Source: Serilophus lunatus (taxonomy: Eukaryota > Chordata > Aves > Passeriformes > Eurylaimidae). Taken from it: 64,000 bases of DNA. A program made the position numbers and the translations under genes. Positions within the stretch are counted from its first letter, which is position 1, and each line of letters starts with the position of its first letter. A model generated the notes under the pieces. That model did no database searches and had not been told where the DNA came from. It worked only from the letters and a program-made list of their open reading frames with translations. Location of the stretch: assembly GCA_013399895.1 (NCBI GenBank), contig VXBA01003718.1, positions 1-64,000 of the forward strand. The letters are read 5' to 3'. Of the stretch, positions 10,143 through 21,785 are shown one piece after another.

Positions 10143-13100
10143 ATGNNNNNNNNNNNNNNNNNNNNNNNNNNNNNNNNNNNNNNNNNNNNNNNNNNNNNNN
10201 NNNNNNNNNNNNNNNNNNNNNNNNNNNNNNNNNNNNNNNNNNNNNNNNNNNNNNNNNNNNNNNNNNNNNNNNNNNNNNNNNNNNNNNNNNNNNNNNNNNN
10301 NNNNNNNNNNNNNNNNNNNNNNNNNNNNNNNNNNNNNNNNNNNNNNNNNNNNNNNNNNNNNNNNNNNNNNNNNNNNNNNNNNNNNNNNNNNNNNNNNNNN
10401 NNNNNNNNNNNNNNNNNNNNNNNNNNNNNNNNNNNNNNNNNNNNNNNNNNNNNNNNNNNNNNNNNNNNNNNNNNNNNNNNNNNNNNNNNNNNNNNNNNNN
10501 NNNNNNNNNNNNNNNNNNNNNNNNNNNNNNNNNNNNNNNNNNNNNNNNNNNNNNNNNNNNNNNNNNNNNNNNNNNNNNNNNNNNNNNNNNNNNNNNNNNN
10601 NNNNNNNNNNNNNNNNNNNNNNNNNNNNNNNNNNNNNNNNNNNNNNNNNNNNNNNNNNNNNNNNNNNNNNNNNNNNNNNNNNNNNNNNNNNNNNNNNNNN
10701 NNNNNNNNNNNNNNNNNNNNNNNNNNNNNNNNNNNNNNNNNNNNNNNNNNNNNNNNNNNNNNNNNNNNNNNNNNNNNNNNNNNNNNNNNNNNNNNNNNNN
10801 NNNNNNNNNNNNNNNNNNNNNNNNNNNNNNNNNNNNNNNNNNNNNNNNNNNNNNNNNNNNNNNNNNNNNNNNNNNNNNNNNNNNNNNNNNNNNNNNNNNN
10901 NNNNNNNNNNNNNNNNNNNNNNNNNNNNNNNNNNNNGGGGCGGGTCCGGGTGCCCCGTCCCGCTTTCGGGGCCCCTCCGCAGCCCCCCAAAGCAGGGCAA
11001 GGTTGAGGGGTGCCCCACGTGCGCTCAGTGATCTGGTTGTTATTAGGAAGCACCCACCCCTTTCCTTCTAAGGAGTTTTCCCCCGAGCGCCGTGTTGTTC
11101 TTGGCTTTTTTAGCGCTTTCTTTTTTTATCCACTTTCCAGTCCATTTTCACCCTCGGGGGGTGGCCGCGCTTCCTGCCCTGCCCCGCTCGCAGCATCCCG
11201 CCCTCCACTCTCCGAGGGCCCGGGAGCGGTCCCGGTGCTCTGGCCGCTCCCTGCCCGAGGTGGCCCCGCCGCTGGGAACCTGGCCGAGGTCTTGGAGCCA
11301 AAGTCAGGCTCAGGGCAGAGTCTAAGGCAGTCTGCTCCCGCCCCCAGCCCGTGCCGGGATCCCCTTCCTACAGCACATGTGTCGAGCCAGGAGTCTCTCA
11401 ATGGTTGGCGGCGTCGGTGTGTTTGGAAGCCCAGCCACGTGAAAGGCTTGATGCTTCCCAGAAGCACGAGGGTCCACAGCCAAGACATTTCCAGGCCAGC
11501 CAGTGCTGCCGGAATGGGGAGCTGAGCCCACACTGGGGCCGTCAGAGCCCCCCCAGCCCCTTCTGCGCTGCGCCCCGTCTGTTGGAGCGGTCCCTGGGTG
11601 TTGTCACCGAGCTGCGGGGTGGGGTTGAGAGCCTTGCCTCTCCTGGTGCGACACGACCGAGGTCCTGTCGGGGCGGTGGGGTTGTTTTGGGGTGCCAGGT
11701 GCTGCTTCGTGCTGCGGCAGAGCCCCGGTTCCATCCCCATCCCCGGCACTGCGAGGGTTGGGCTGGGGCGGAGGCTGTTGGGCGCTGGTGCTGCTTGTTG
11801 CAGGGCGAGGGCTCTGCACCCTGGCTCTTGTCTCTGTGAAGAAGACGGGGTGCAGGTGATGCTGCTCTTTGTGTGCCGGGCTCGGGGATGTGTGCGGGAG
11901 CGGCAGCGTTCCCAGGGAACTGCAGGGTAGCATGTGTGCGTATGCTGGGAGCAGACGGGATCTGGCCGCAGCTGGTTTCCCTGAGAGGGGGAACACAAAC
12001 CCAGGGAAACCTCAGGCATCCCACGTGCGGCTCCAGACCCTTGTGGTGCCTCTGCTCTCGCTCCGGGCCGGGGGCTCAGCGCCGGGGGCTCTGTGCCGCC
12101 AACGCAGCCGCACTTCTCGCCTTCTCCCCACACACCTCAGCTCCGCTGGAGGCTGGAGAGGGACTGTGCTGCTCCCCACCCCCTTCCCCGGCTCTAAAAG
12201 CAAATCTTTGTTCTTGCGAAGCTCTGGCTGCCGGCCGGCTGTCCGCCAGCCAGATGGAAAGGCACGGGGGCTCTCCTTCCTTCCTTCCCCGCTTGCTGGC
12301 TGCAGACGTTCCTCTCCAGATCCCCGGGTCTCCCGCTGGAGCTGTGCCAGGCGCTTGGGGTGCACGGCACGGGCTGGATGGAGCTCGGCGCTGCAGCCGG
12401 GCCGCTCCAGGAGCGACCCACGGGGCTCCAGGTTCCCTCGCCGCCACGGTGCCAGCTGCCGTTCAGGGCACAAGGGAGGATCGCCAAGTCCCTGCAGCCT
12501 GTGCCCGGTGCCTCTCCAGTTTGCCCACGCAAATAGCAAAGGTCTCGGAGCTGCAGAAGGAAGCCTCGTTGTCCCCAGGGTTGTGGGGGACTTGCTGCCG
12601 GCTGCTCCTTCCAGCCTGTCCCGGGGGAGGTGGGGAGCAGTGGGCCCTTGTTCCAGGCAGGGTGGCGACTGCAGCGACCGTGTCAGGCTCCTCAAGGGCA
12701 GTGGATTGTTGGGAGAGATGTGTGCCTCTTGCCAGCCCCAGATGCCAGCCATTCTCCAGCTCTGAGCTCATGGTTTCGGTTGCTTTGCTGCCTGGTTGAG
12801 GGCCCTCATGCCGAGCGGGTCAGGGGGAGGGCCGGCAGCTTTCCCTCTCCCGGGGGCTGGATCTGCCCGGGGCCAGAGGGAGAGGCGAAGTCAGGCCTGG
12901 CTGCCTGCAGCCCAGGGTGTCAGGGCTCAGACCAGGGTGCAGGGTGGCAGCAGGGCCACACCTAGACCCAGAATTGCCCAATTCTGCAGGTGTCTGCCTG
13001 CACCAGGCAGATAAGTCGTGGTTGTACAGGTGGGCAGGTGCCTCCACTGCAAAGTTATCTTTTCCTATGTAAGCCCAGTCCAGTTTCCTGTCCCCAGTGC

Positions 13101-16100
13101 ATGCTTATCTTTGGGACTTTCACCTGTTTTTCTGGCACCTTCTTTGCTCGTGCCTCTTTGTTCGGCGCCAGCCGCACTGTGATGATAGGATGGGCAAGGG
13201 CCAAAAACTGTCTGTTGGGCCAGTCCTGCGAGTTGGAGCCTTTGCTGTGGCAGAAGGGCTGCATTTTGGCACTGTGCCACCACATACCCCCTCCAAACAA
13301 AGAGCATTTTGTGGACACGGGTGCTGCCCTTTGAAGTTGCCTCCGTGGCTGTTGTTACCCAGCCACATGCTATCAAGGGAGATGTTGACACAGCTGCTCC
13401 CTCCAAACCTCTCATCCCCAGCTCCCCTACCTGGCCTGGCTCTGTTACTGGCTCTGCTCCTGGGGGACAGATGGCTGTTCCCTCCTGTGCCAGCCCAGGG
13501 CATGCAGACCCCCCCTTGCTTTGGCACCCACAGGGATGGTGGTGATGACACTCCCAGCCTTGCTGTGATGCCGCCCTTGTCTCTGCTCTGCCCAGCTGGA
13601 GCTGCTCTGCTCCCAATCCCTTGGGAAGCTGCTCTATTCCCTCTCCTGGATCAATAGCCATTACCTTGCCCATCCGCTCTGGAGCATGTCCAGGAGCTCC
13701 ATTACTGCTGCAGACACTGGGCTGGGAGGGGAGGTGGGGTGCAGGGGTGGGCAAGCTCTGCTCACTGGGATTTGGGTCCCTGGTGCCACCCATGCTGTGG
13801 GTGGGCAGAGCTGGGTTTGCTGCGTGGGCAGGGAGCTGAGGGGCAGCAAAGGGCTCGCCTTGGGATGCTCTGACTCCTGGGTTCTGTGTTCCTGCTGGGG
13901 CAGCAGGGTCAGAGGTTGTGGAGGCAGCTGGGAGTCCTGGCTGTGCCACAGCTGGCGTGGTCGGGATGTGCTGCCTCCCTTCCAGGCTCTCAGAGGGGGA
14001 AGTGGAGCAGGAGAGAGGCACAGCTGGCTGGGACACCCCTCCTGAGCTGCTTCCCTGTGTGCCCAACACTTCCCTGCCTGGCCCTTGGGGAAAGTAAGAC
14101 CCTGGGCAGGCTGCAGCTGCCTCCTGCCTTGGTGGTGTGTGTGTGGGGATTTAGTGGTCAGGGGTCCTGCTGCCCATTTCAGGAAGGCTGGGAATGTCTG
14201 GTAGGGACTGCAGCAGCAGTGGGGTGGTTGGATGTCTCCAGGTGTCCTGGTGACACTGCTGGTGTGAGCAAAACACACTTCGTACCTTCTTTGGGAACAG
14301 GACTGGTGGGCTGAGCAGGAATGATCCTGCTGGGCTGGGACACAGTGTCTAGAGGACACTGGCACAGGACATGGCTCTGTCCCATTCCCTTTTGGGATGG
14401 AAATGGGGACAGGCACAAGGGCTCCCTGCCCCTAACAGCAGGCTCTGTCCCACAGCTGCAGCCAGCAAGCTGGAGGTCTCCATGCCAGCAGAGGTCGAAG
14501 TGGAGATCGGGGGCACGGCCAGGATTGAGTGCAACTTCTACATCCCTGGAAATGGTTCCTACACCTACATCGACTGGTTCTACGTGAGTGCTGACCCGGG
14601 AGAGGAGCCCTGGGCGGGGGGACTGGGGTGACAGCTGGTCCAGGGCTTCCCCCTGGGCTCCCCAGCCCAGCCTTGGCCCCTCACCTTGCAGCTGGACCGC
14701 ACCAACACCCCGGTGAGGCTGTGCCACATCACGGGCAGCGAGGTCCTGAAGGAGGACACGGACTACAAGGAGCGGCTGTCGGTGGGGGAGGACAAGGCCC
14801 TGTCCATCAGCAAGGTGACACTGCAGGATGCCAGGACCTTCCTGTGCCAGGTTGGAGCGGGCGGCTCTGACGTGGGCGAGAACCGCACTGAGCTCCGCGT
14901 CTACAGTGAGTGATGGGGCGGGAGGGCAGCACAGCCCTGGGGCCGGCAGGGATCCCCCCCCATCCCTAATACCTGGGGGGGGGGGGCTTCTCTTTCCAGA
15001 GGTCCCCGAGACCCCTGAGATTGAGCCCAACTCAGCAGGCATCTCTGTGCAGGACAGTGACAACGCACTGGTGAGGAGTGGCCCCACACAGGGGAGGGGG
15101 AGGCTCCCCGCTCCCCTCTGCCCATGGGAGCACCTGGTGCTTAAGGCTGTCTCTACCACCACAGATTGCCAAGTGTGTGAGCAAGAACAGCTTCCCATCT
15201 CCCAACATCACATGGCACAAGAATGGGGAGCAGCTGGTCCTCCAGGAGAACCGTGAGTTGGATGGGGATGTGGCCCCCCAGCTGCTTGGGAGAGGGGCTG
15301 GCAGCCCCCAGCCTCCCAAAGGCAGGGGAGCCGTGGCTGGGAACAGCGGCTGTGTCCCCTGCAGAGGCGAAGTTCACTCGGACCCGCGAGTCCAGCGGGC
15401 TGTTCACGGTGTCCAGCACCCTGTTTGCCCCCGTCACCCGCAAGGACCGCGACTCCCACTTCCACTGCACCGTGCACTACTGGCTGCGGGGACAGAGACA
15501 CGCCCTGGAGTCACGGCGGGTCAAGATCACCGTGTTCTGTGAGTGGGGGGCCTGGGGGCTGTGCCCCGGGCTGTCTGGCAGGGCTGGGCACCGACCCTGC
15601 CCCGTCCCTCCTCCCCAGACCCCGCTGAGCACTTGAAGCTCCACGTCGAGCCGTCCTCGGCGCTGGTGAAGGAAGGGGACAATGTGAAGCTGGTCTGCGA
15701 GGCCGATGGGAACCCACCTCCTGTCTTCTCCTTCTTTAAGAGACAGGTGAGGCTGGAGGGGGCCTGGGTGCCTCCCCCTTGGCAAACATCTCGAGTCCTG
15801 GGGAGTGGGGTTTGGGGGGTGCCTGTGTGGGGTTTAAGGGATCTGCTTTCTCCCCACTGCCTGCAGCTGGATGACAACTGGCAGGAACTGTCAGAAGTGG
15901 CAGAGTCTGATGGTGGGGTGCTGAGCCTGTATGGTGTGAATAAGAGCAGCAGCGGTCTATACAAATGCCAGAGCCTGGACCTGGATGATATGGGACTGCT
16001 GGAGGAGGAGGTGGAGCTTGTTGTGAACTGTAAGACAGGGGGATGGGACCCTTTGGACCTCATGGTGGGTGCTTCATCCCTCCTGCTCACCCTGCCCTGT

Positions 16101-19088
16101 CCTCCATCCCTCTCCTAGACATTGAAGGGGTCCATGTAAAGGTGGACCCGCCCTCACCAGTTCTGGAAGGGGGCAGTGTGACACTGAGCTGCGCTGCCCA
16201 CAGCCTGGTGGACCTGGACTACCAGTGGAGTGATGAGAAGGTGAGCCAGCATTCTGTTGTGCTCAGGCTCAGTGTGGCCTTTGCAGTAAACTGGGCAGAG
16301 TCAGGAGTTTGATCCATCTCTCCTGAGAGGCCAGGGGAAGGATTCCCCCTTCCATGAACCTGCACTGTCCATTTTTACCTCGTCACCTCCCTGCCAGTCC
16401 TGCAGGGAGGTCGGGTGCTCACAGCTTCCCTCGCTGAGCATGGCAGGGAGGCCTGAGCCCCTGTGGGAGCTGAGCACAGGAATGGTGCCCAGGGCTCATT
16501 GCCAGGGGCATCGCATCCCTTCCCGACAGGGCACGAATGTCGGGAAAGGGAACCAGCTTTTCCTGCGCAACCTCACCTTCGAAACCCCCAACAACTTCAA
16601 CTGCACCGTGATTGCACCGAGCGTGCCAGGTCTGGAGCAGAGCAAGCAGGTGACCGTGGCTGTTCAGGGTAAGCACTGGCATGGCTGCAGGCAGGGCCTG
16701 GCAGGGTCGAATCTTTGTTCCCTTGGGAGCTGCTGATGTTCCCTCCCCGCAGGGAAGCCGCGGATCGTGGACATCAGCTCCCCGCTGTACGTGCGGCAGG
16801 ACGAGGTGGTGAACCTGACCTGCAAGGCCATCGCCTTCCCCAAGCCCTCTGTCCACTGGAACGTCAATGGCACGGTGAGAGCTGGGAGGGGGTGCAGGCT
16901 GCGATCTCTGGGAGGGGCTCAGGCTCTGAATCCTTCCCTGCCTCCCCTCTCCAGGCTCATGAGTACGTTGACAAGCAGCACGTCACCAGCAACCTGACGG
17001 TGCGTGTGAGCCACGACCTGCTGAGGGCTGGAGCCATGTGCCGGGTCTCCAACGGGCTGGGGGTCAGCGAGAAGCACATCCAGCTGCTGGGTGAGTCTCT
17101 GCACTGCTCTCTGCCCCGGGAACCCCCCAGAACGTTGGTGCCCCTGGCCCAGGCGCCGGCTGTGCCGCGCTGCCGTGGTGGGGCTGAGCTCGGTGTGTTT
17201 CCCTCCCCTCCTGCTCTTCCAGTGGAGCCCATCAGAAAAGGTCAGTCTGCTGGTGGTGTCCATCAGCCCAGGCTCTGGCAGGAGCCACCCACGCTCGCCT
17301 GTAGCCTGGGGAGGGAGCTTGGCTGCTGGCTCTGCGCTGCATCTCTCGCTGCTGCTCTCCCTGCCGAGCCAGGAGGGAAGCAGAGCCTCTGTCCCCAGCA
17401 GTGGGAAAGCTGCCTGCTTGTGCTCGGCCTGTACCCAGCGAGGCCACTAAACACAGCTCCCTGCAGCCCAGACTGACTGGGCAAGGAAGCAAAAGGATGA
17501 CTGGATACCTCATTATCCATCCTCCATGCACGTGGGGCATGGCATCCCGGAGCAGATTTCAAACTGTGTTCATGCAGAAACTGCCCCGACGGCGCTTTTG
17601 TACCGAGATCTGCATCCTGCAGGGAGCTGGGGGAGCACTGGGAACTGAGGTCCCCGTGGGGAAAAGGGATCCTTTCCTTGCCCACAAAGGAAGCTGGAGA
17701 GGATCACGGTGGGATGAGCATTAATTTCTTCCCCTCCTGTCGTTTTTAGATCGAAAGACAACACCCGAGAGCCAAGGGGTGATCATCGTGGCCATCATCG
17801 TGGCCATCCTCGTGGTGGCTGTGCTGGGAGCCGTCATCTACTTCCTGCACAAGAAAGGCAAGATCCCGTGTGGCCGTGCTGGGAAACAGGACATGTAAGC
17901 ACTGCCACCCACCCTCCCGGGGAGCCCGTGGGGCCAGAGGTGCTTGCCATCACTCATGCTTCCCATCCCATTGCACCAGCTGCTCCCTGCCCAATGCAGA
18001 GGGGGGGAACAGCCTCGGGGGGCACCGTGCTGGGGGCTCAGCAGCTTTTCCAGCTTCCCACAGGGCACTGCTCGCCCCAGCCGTGCAGGGAGGCCATGAG
18101 AGGACAGCAGAGTGGTAGAGCAGCCAAGGGTCCCCTCCCCAGGGAGGAGCTGGGCAGCCCAAAACCTTGGAGCCTCTCTCAGCCCCGGCCCCGCTCCAGA
18201 GCATCCCCTGAGGTGCAGCCACGTGCCCTCTTTGGTACCTCAAACATGTCTCAAAATTGTCACCTCCCTCCCCTAGCACAAGGCCAGAGGCACGTAAAGA
18301 CAAGATTGTAGTTGAAGTTAAGTCAGATAAACTTTCCGAAGAGGCGGGGCTGCTGCAGGGTGCCAACGGCGACAAGAGACCCGCCGCTGACCAGGTAGGA
18401 CGGGGCGTGGGGCACTGCCCTTCCCGGGCCGGGAGCACAGCCCCGCAGGGACAGGGTGTGTCCAGGTAACGCTTTGCTCCTCTCCCAGCACTGCCCACCC
18501 TGCATGGGCCTCCATCAGCCACTGGCAGCGCTCTGTGGGAGGGAGGGAGGGAGGGAGGGAATGGAGCTGGGATGTCTCTGTGCCGGCTCCTGGGAGAACA
18601 CTTGTGCCCGCCCTGCCCGGAGTGCCCTGGAGCAGGAGCCAGGCTCCTCAGGGGGCTGTGGGACAGGGAACCACACAAACATCCCTGGCCAGGAGGAATG
18701 GGCCCTCCAGCATCTCTGAGCCAGAGCTCTGGGAATGAGATTCATGAGTCTCTCGAGCTGCTTTGCTCTGCCCTGGGACTGAGCAGTGTTCAGTGCCAAG
18801 GCAGGGCTGCTCCCACCAGCACAGGGGGCAGCTCCTGAGCCCACTGCTGTTCTGTTTGCCTTGGGCCAAGAGTGAATCCCGCCCTGGTTCTGCTGCCTGC
18901 ACAGCTCACACATCCCCCTCCCTCGGCGTGGGTGGCCCAGGCTCTCAGCTCCCCCCCATCCCACTGTGCCTGTCACTGTCACCCCGACAGGGTTTGGTTT
19001 GGTGTTCATCTCTAACTGCTTCTTTTCCCCCCCTCTTCTCTCTTTTGTCCGACTGAAGAGCGAGAAATACATCGATCTGAGAAACTAG
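10143..19088 (+). CDS. MCAM: MCAM (CD146, gicerin), five-Ig-domain adhesion receptor; exon 1 mostly in gap
   Basis: Type I membrane Ig-superfamily adhesion molecule of endothelium, smooth muscle and neural cells. Exon 1 probably starts at the ATG 10143-10145 and runs into the gap. Further exons: 14456-14583, 14692-14905, 15000-15070, 15165-15252, 15365-15538, 15619-15746, 15867-16029, 16119-16240, 16530-16668, 16753-16874, 16955-17090, 17223-17240, 17750-17894, 18277-18394, 19059-19088. All have AG/GT junctions and consistent phase (exon 1 must end in phase 1), giving 597 residues without exon 1. Exons 2-3 and 4-6 encode two V-type domains; 7-8, 9-10 and 11-12 three C2-type domains, each with its Cys pair. 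Many N-glycosylation sequons are visible (NGS, NRT, NIT, NLT, NGT). Exon 14 encodes the transmembrane helix and basic YFLHKKGK anchor. The tail carries VVEVKSDKL, EEAGLLQ and the Tyr motif EKYIDL, matching human MCAM. Confidence 0.97.
10146..10936. other. Assembly gap (791 N)
   Basis: The gap starts directly after the candidate MCAM ATG and hides the signal-peptide exon and its donor site, in a very GC-rich block. Confidence 0.99.
11300..14455 (+). other. MCAM intron 1, sequenced part
   Basis: No exon is recognisable until the acceptor at 14454-14455. A motif-dense patch lies at 12958-13110 and is listed separately. Confidence 0.75.
12958..13110. promoter_or_regulatory. Candidate intronic enhancer of MCAM (GATA/ETS/E-box cluster plus palindrome)
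   Basis: CAGAATTG (12969-12976) and CAATTCTG (12979-12986) form a perfect 8-base inverted repeat around CC, flanked by inverted T-box-like half sites ACACCT (12958-12963) and AGGTGT (12988-12993). CAGGTG E-boxes lie at 12987, 13027 and 13035. GATA sites are AGATAAG at 13009 and TTATCT at 13055 and 13105. TTCCT (ETS on the minus strand) occurs at 13062 and 13084. This combination is typical of vascular or blood enhancers; function is inferred. Confidence 0.45.
18536..18562. repeat. (GGGA)n microsatellite in MCAM intron 15
   Basis: About six GGGA units, G-rich on the plus (transcribed) strand. Confidence 0.85.
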
Positions 19089-20210
19089 AGAGGGAATCTA
19101 CTAAGTGCTTTCTTCCTTCAAACCTTTCCTGCTCTTGGATTGCCTTCTCCCACCCCTGCCCACGCCTGGGGGGCACGGCCAGAGACCCCTCCAGCCTCCC
19201 AGTGCTGAGCCCCAGCCTGCAGGGGCCACCTCCCCGACTCACCTGTGCATTACCTCAACCGTGGGCTTGCAGGTGTTGCCTTAGCAAAGCTGGACTTGCT
19301 TTACTACTCCAGAGAAGCCACAGCAATATTAGGAAGAAATATCCCATTAAGCTACTTGGTGCAAGGATTTGAGGCTTTTTTTTTGTTGTTTTTCAGGTAA
19401 TCTGTTCTGTACATGTGTGGGAAGGTTTTGATGCGTTGTTTTTGGTTTTATTTCCTTTTTACCCCCAACTTGCTCAGAAAGGCTGGTGAAATTTAATTTT
19501 TGGGACGTCCCAGGCACCTTGGGTGTAGTGGTGTGCGGGCTGGAGGAGAGGAGAGTGGGAGTGGTGTGTGTTAGAGCTGAGTCTGCCAGTTGCTGGGAGG
19601 GGGTTTTAGAGCTTTGCTTTGCCTTTGGATGGTTCTAGTCCCAGCTTAGCCCGGTGCAGGAAGGGAGCTGTGACCCCATGGGAGGACAGGATGGGGGGCC
19701 ATGAGGGGCAGGGCTTCCCTCTCCCCTCAGAACTGGGGATTTTAGGAGGGGCTGCACCAGCAGCTCCCAGAGCCCCCCCAGCCTCTAAACCAACCTCACC
19801 CCAGGGCCAGTGAGTGATGTCTCAGGGTTTGTTTTCCGTTGCCAGCCCCAGGTAGAACCAGTTCATTTCTGTGCCAGGCTGGAGGGGAGGGGAGAGGGCA
19901 AAGAGCTGCCTTGAGCTTCTGCCAGGGGCTGTGCCAGCTGCCTACTCTCAGAAGGCTCAGCCCCTCCTGCCTCCAGATCACCTCCTGTGCTGCCCACAAG
20001 CCTCGTCCCCCAGCCCTGGCAGGGGGCTGGGGCTGTCCCTGGGTGCCAGGGGCACTGCCCTGTGCCCAGCCCTGCCCCACCTCTGGGTTATATATATTTT
20101 TGTTGGATCGTGTGTACATTTCCAGAAGTTTTGTCTGATACTTGTTTTCCCTTTTTTTTTTATATATATATATATATATATATGTGAAAATAAAGTACAA
20201 ATTCCAAGCT
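19089..20210 (+). other. MCAM 3'UTR
   Basis: Runs from the TAG at 19086-19088 to the polyadenylation signal. A T-run plus (TA)n tract occupies about 20151-20183, just before the signal. Confidence 0.8.
20189..20194 (+). terminator. MCAM polyadenylation signal AATAAA
   Basis: Canonical hexamer about 1.1 kb after the MCAM stop codon, followed by GT-rich sequence (gagtgtgttcgg) as expected of a cleavage element. Confidence 0.8.
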
Positions 20211-20234
20211 GAGTTCTGAGTGTGTTCGGGCAGG

Positions 20235-21060
20235 GGGGGCTGTTAATTATTCTAATGGATAATGGGATCTTTAGATTGTAATATGGGATTGTATTACTAG
20301 TGCTGGTAGATACCAAAAGAGAAGATTGCCAATAGAATTTAACAGATCCCAACAGTAGAATCTGTTAATGCTTGTATTCATAGCTAATTTAGATGCTAAT
20401 AATTTTATGAATAGCTAAGATAGATACTAATAATTTTATTAATAGCTAATATACTAATAATTTCTCAGATAAGTCAATCACTTGATTCTAATGGAATCTA
20501 GACATTAGATAACTATTAATTAGTCAGCATCAATGCTAATAAATATGGTTTTTCCCTTAACTGTTACTCATATCCAACTGCTTTAGTTCCCAATAAATAT
20601 CTTATTGATAATAGAAATTATTCACAATAACTCTACTTAGTAGCTCCTGTAGATGCTGATAGTTATTCATCAATAATCTCTTAATTGTGTCCTCATTTGA
20701 CCTCGTGGATCAATTTTTGGAGCTGCAAGTGCCCTCAGGTAACCCCAGTGTCCTCATTTGACCCCAATTAACCTCATCTGACCCCCCAGTGACTTCTCTA
20801 AGGGGTTTTTTATTTCAGTTGCCCCTTTCAAATCCAAAATTAGGTAATTTTGGGTTTATTGTGTATCTTTTGCATCTTTTTCATATATTAACATAGATTA
20901 ATACTATTACATATTAATATCTAGCCATCAATTCCTGTAGTCACATCTATTAATATATCCAATTTATAAAATTCTATTCCAATATTTATTGCTAATAGAG
21001 AATATATTCAAACAATCCTGTTCTAGATTTGTGTGAGATATATATATATATAATTCTAGA
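20235..21060. repeat. AT-rich intergenic spacer with degenerate CTAATAAT repeats
   Basis: An abrupt AT-rich block sits between two convergent genes in otherwise GC-rich DNA. The motif ctaataatttta and variants recur at 20396-20460, TAATA-type words continue to about 20550, and tcatttgacc recurs at 20693-20763. A (TA)n run occurs near 21038-21052. It could be a decayed repeat or transposon; no terminal repeats or coding sequence are visible. Confidence 0.55.
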
Positions 21061-21162
21061 AATACTGTGCAACAATTATAAAACTCTTTTAAGAGTCTGG
21101 AGCAGGAGATTCTTCCACACAGAACCAACCCGACACACACCGTGTGCTACAACAAAGGAAAT

Positions 21163-21168
21163 TTTATT
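21163..21168 (-). terminator. CBL polyadenylation signal AATAAA (minus strand)
   Basis: The reverse complement of tttatt lies about 3.85 kb downstream of the CBL stop. It puts the CBL 3' end about 0.95 kb from the MCAM 3' end, tail to tail. Confidence 0.65.
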
Positions 21169-21724
21169 TAAAAATAAAACTTTGTTTTGTTTTCTTTTTT
21201 TTTTTTTTTAACTGACACAGGTGAATGAAATCCCAAACAAAGAAGCTCTTAGTGGGCAGCATACAGGAATGGAAACAATTAATAAATAACATTAGTATAA
21301 CCTCTAAACATTAACAATGCATCTGCAAACAAAATGAGGACTTTAAACCAAGTGAACCTTAAAGCTCAGCTACTCTCTGTAAGAATATTTACCTTCTGTT
21401 TTTTTCCTTATTCTTTACAGATCTGAAAGGATTAAATACTGCTATTATAATCTTATATTAATGACACTATTATACTTTTTTTTTAAAATATTTTGTGAAA
21501 ATCTCGACATTTTTAACACTGATATTTTACAAATTGGTATTTGTCATTCAAGAGAAAGAACAACACCAACAACAGTTCCTCCTCCACTGGGGGATTAAAA
21601 AAAAAAAGATTTCTATGAGGAACTGTAAAAATAAGTGTCCTTGTTTTCCACTAATTTTTAAAATGGCACCTTTGAGAAAGTGCCCCTGGGAGTTGCATTT
21701 TTTCTTGCTCAACTGAAAACCCCA

Positions 21725-21785
21725 NNNNNNNNNNNNNNNNNNNNNNNNNNNNNNNNNNNNNNAAACCCCCCCCCCCCCCCCCCCC
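21725..21785. other. Assembly gap (38 N) beside a 20-base poly-C run
   Basis: Ns occupy 21725-21762 and an uninterrupted C run 21766-21785, which is poly-G in the CBL transcript. The homopolymer probably caused the gap. Confidence 0.95.

Larger units (their letters stand above)
9200..11300 (+). promoter_or_regulatory. MCAM CpG-island promoter region
   Basis: A GC- and CpG-rich block surrounds the probable MCAM exon 1 and is interrupted by the 791-base gap. It contains a (GT)n run at 9927-9943, a pyrimidine-rich CCT tract at about 10048-10086, and a CRE just before the start codon. I see no TATA box. Confidence 0.7.

Noticed and set aside
9310..11071. Open frames of several hundred codons on both strands
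   Set aside because: They run through the 791-base gap, where Ns read as open; flanking residues are low-complexity translation of a CpG island.
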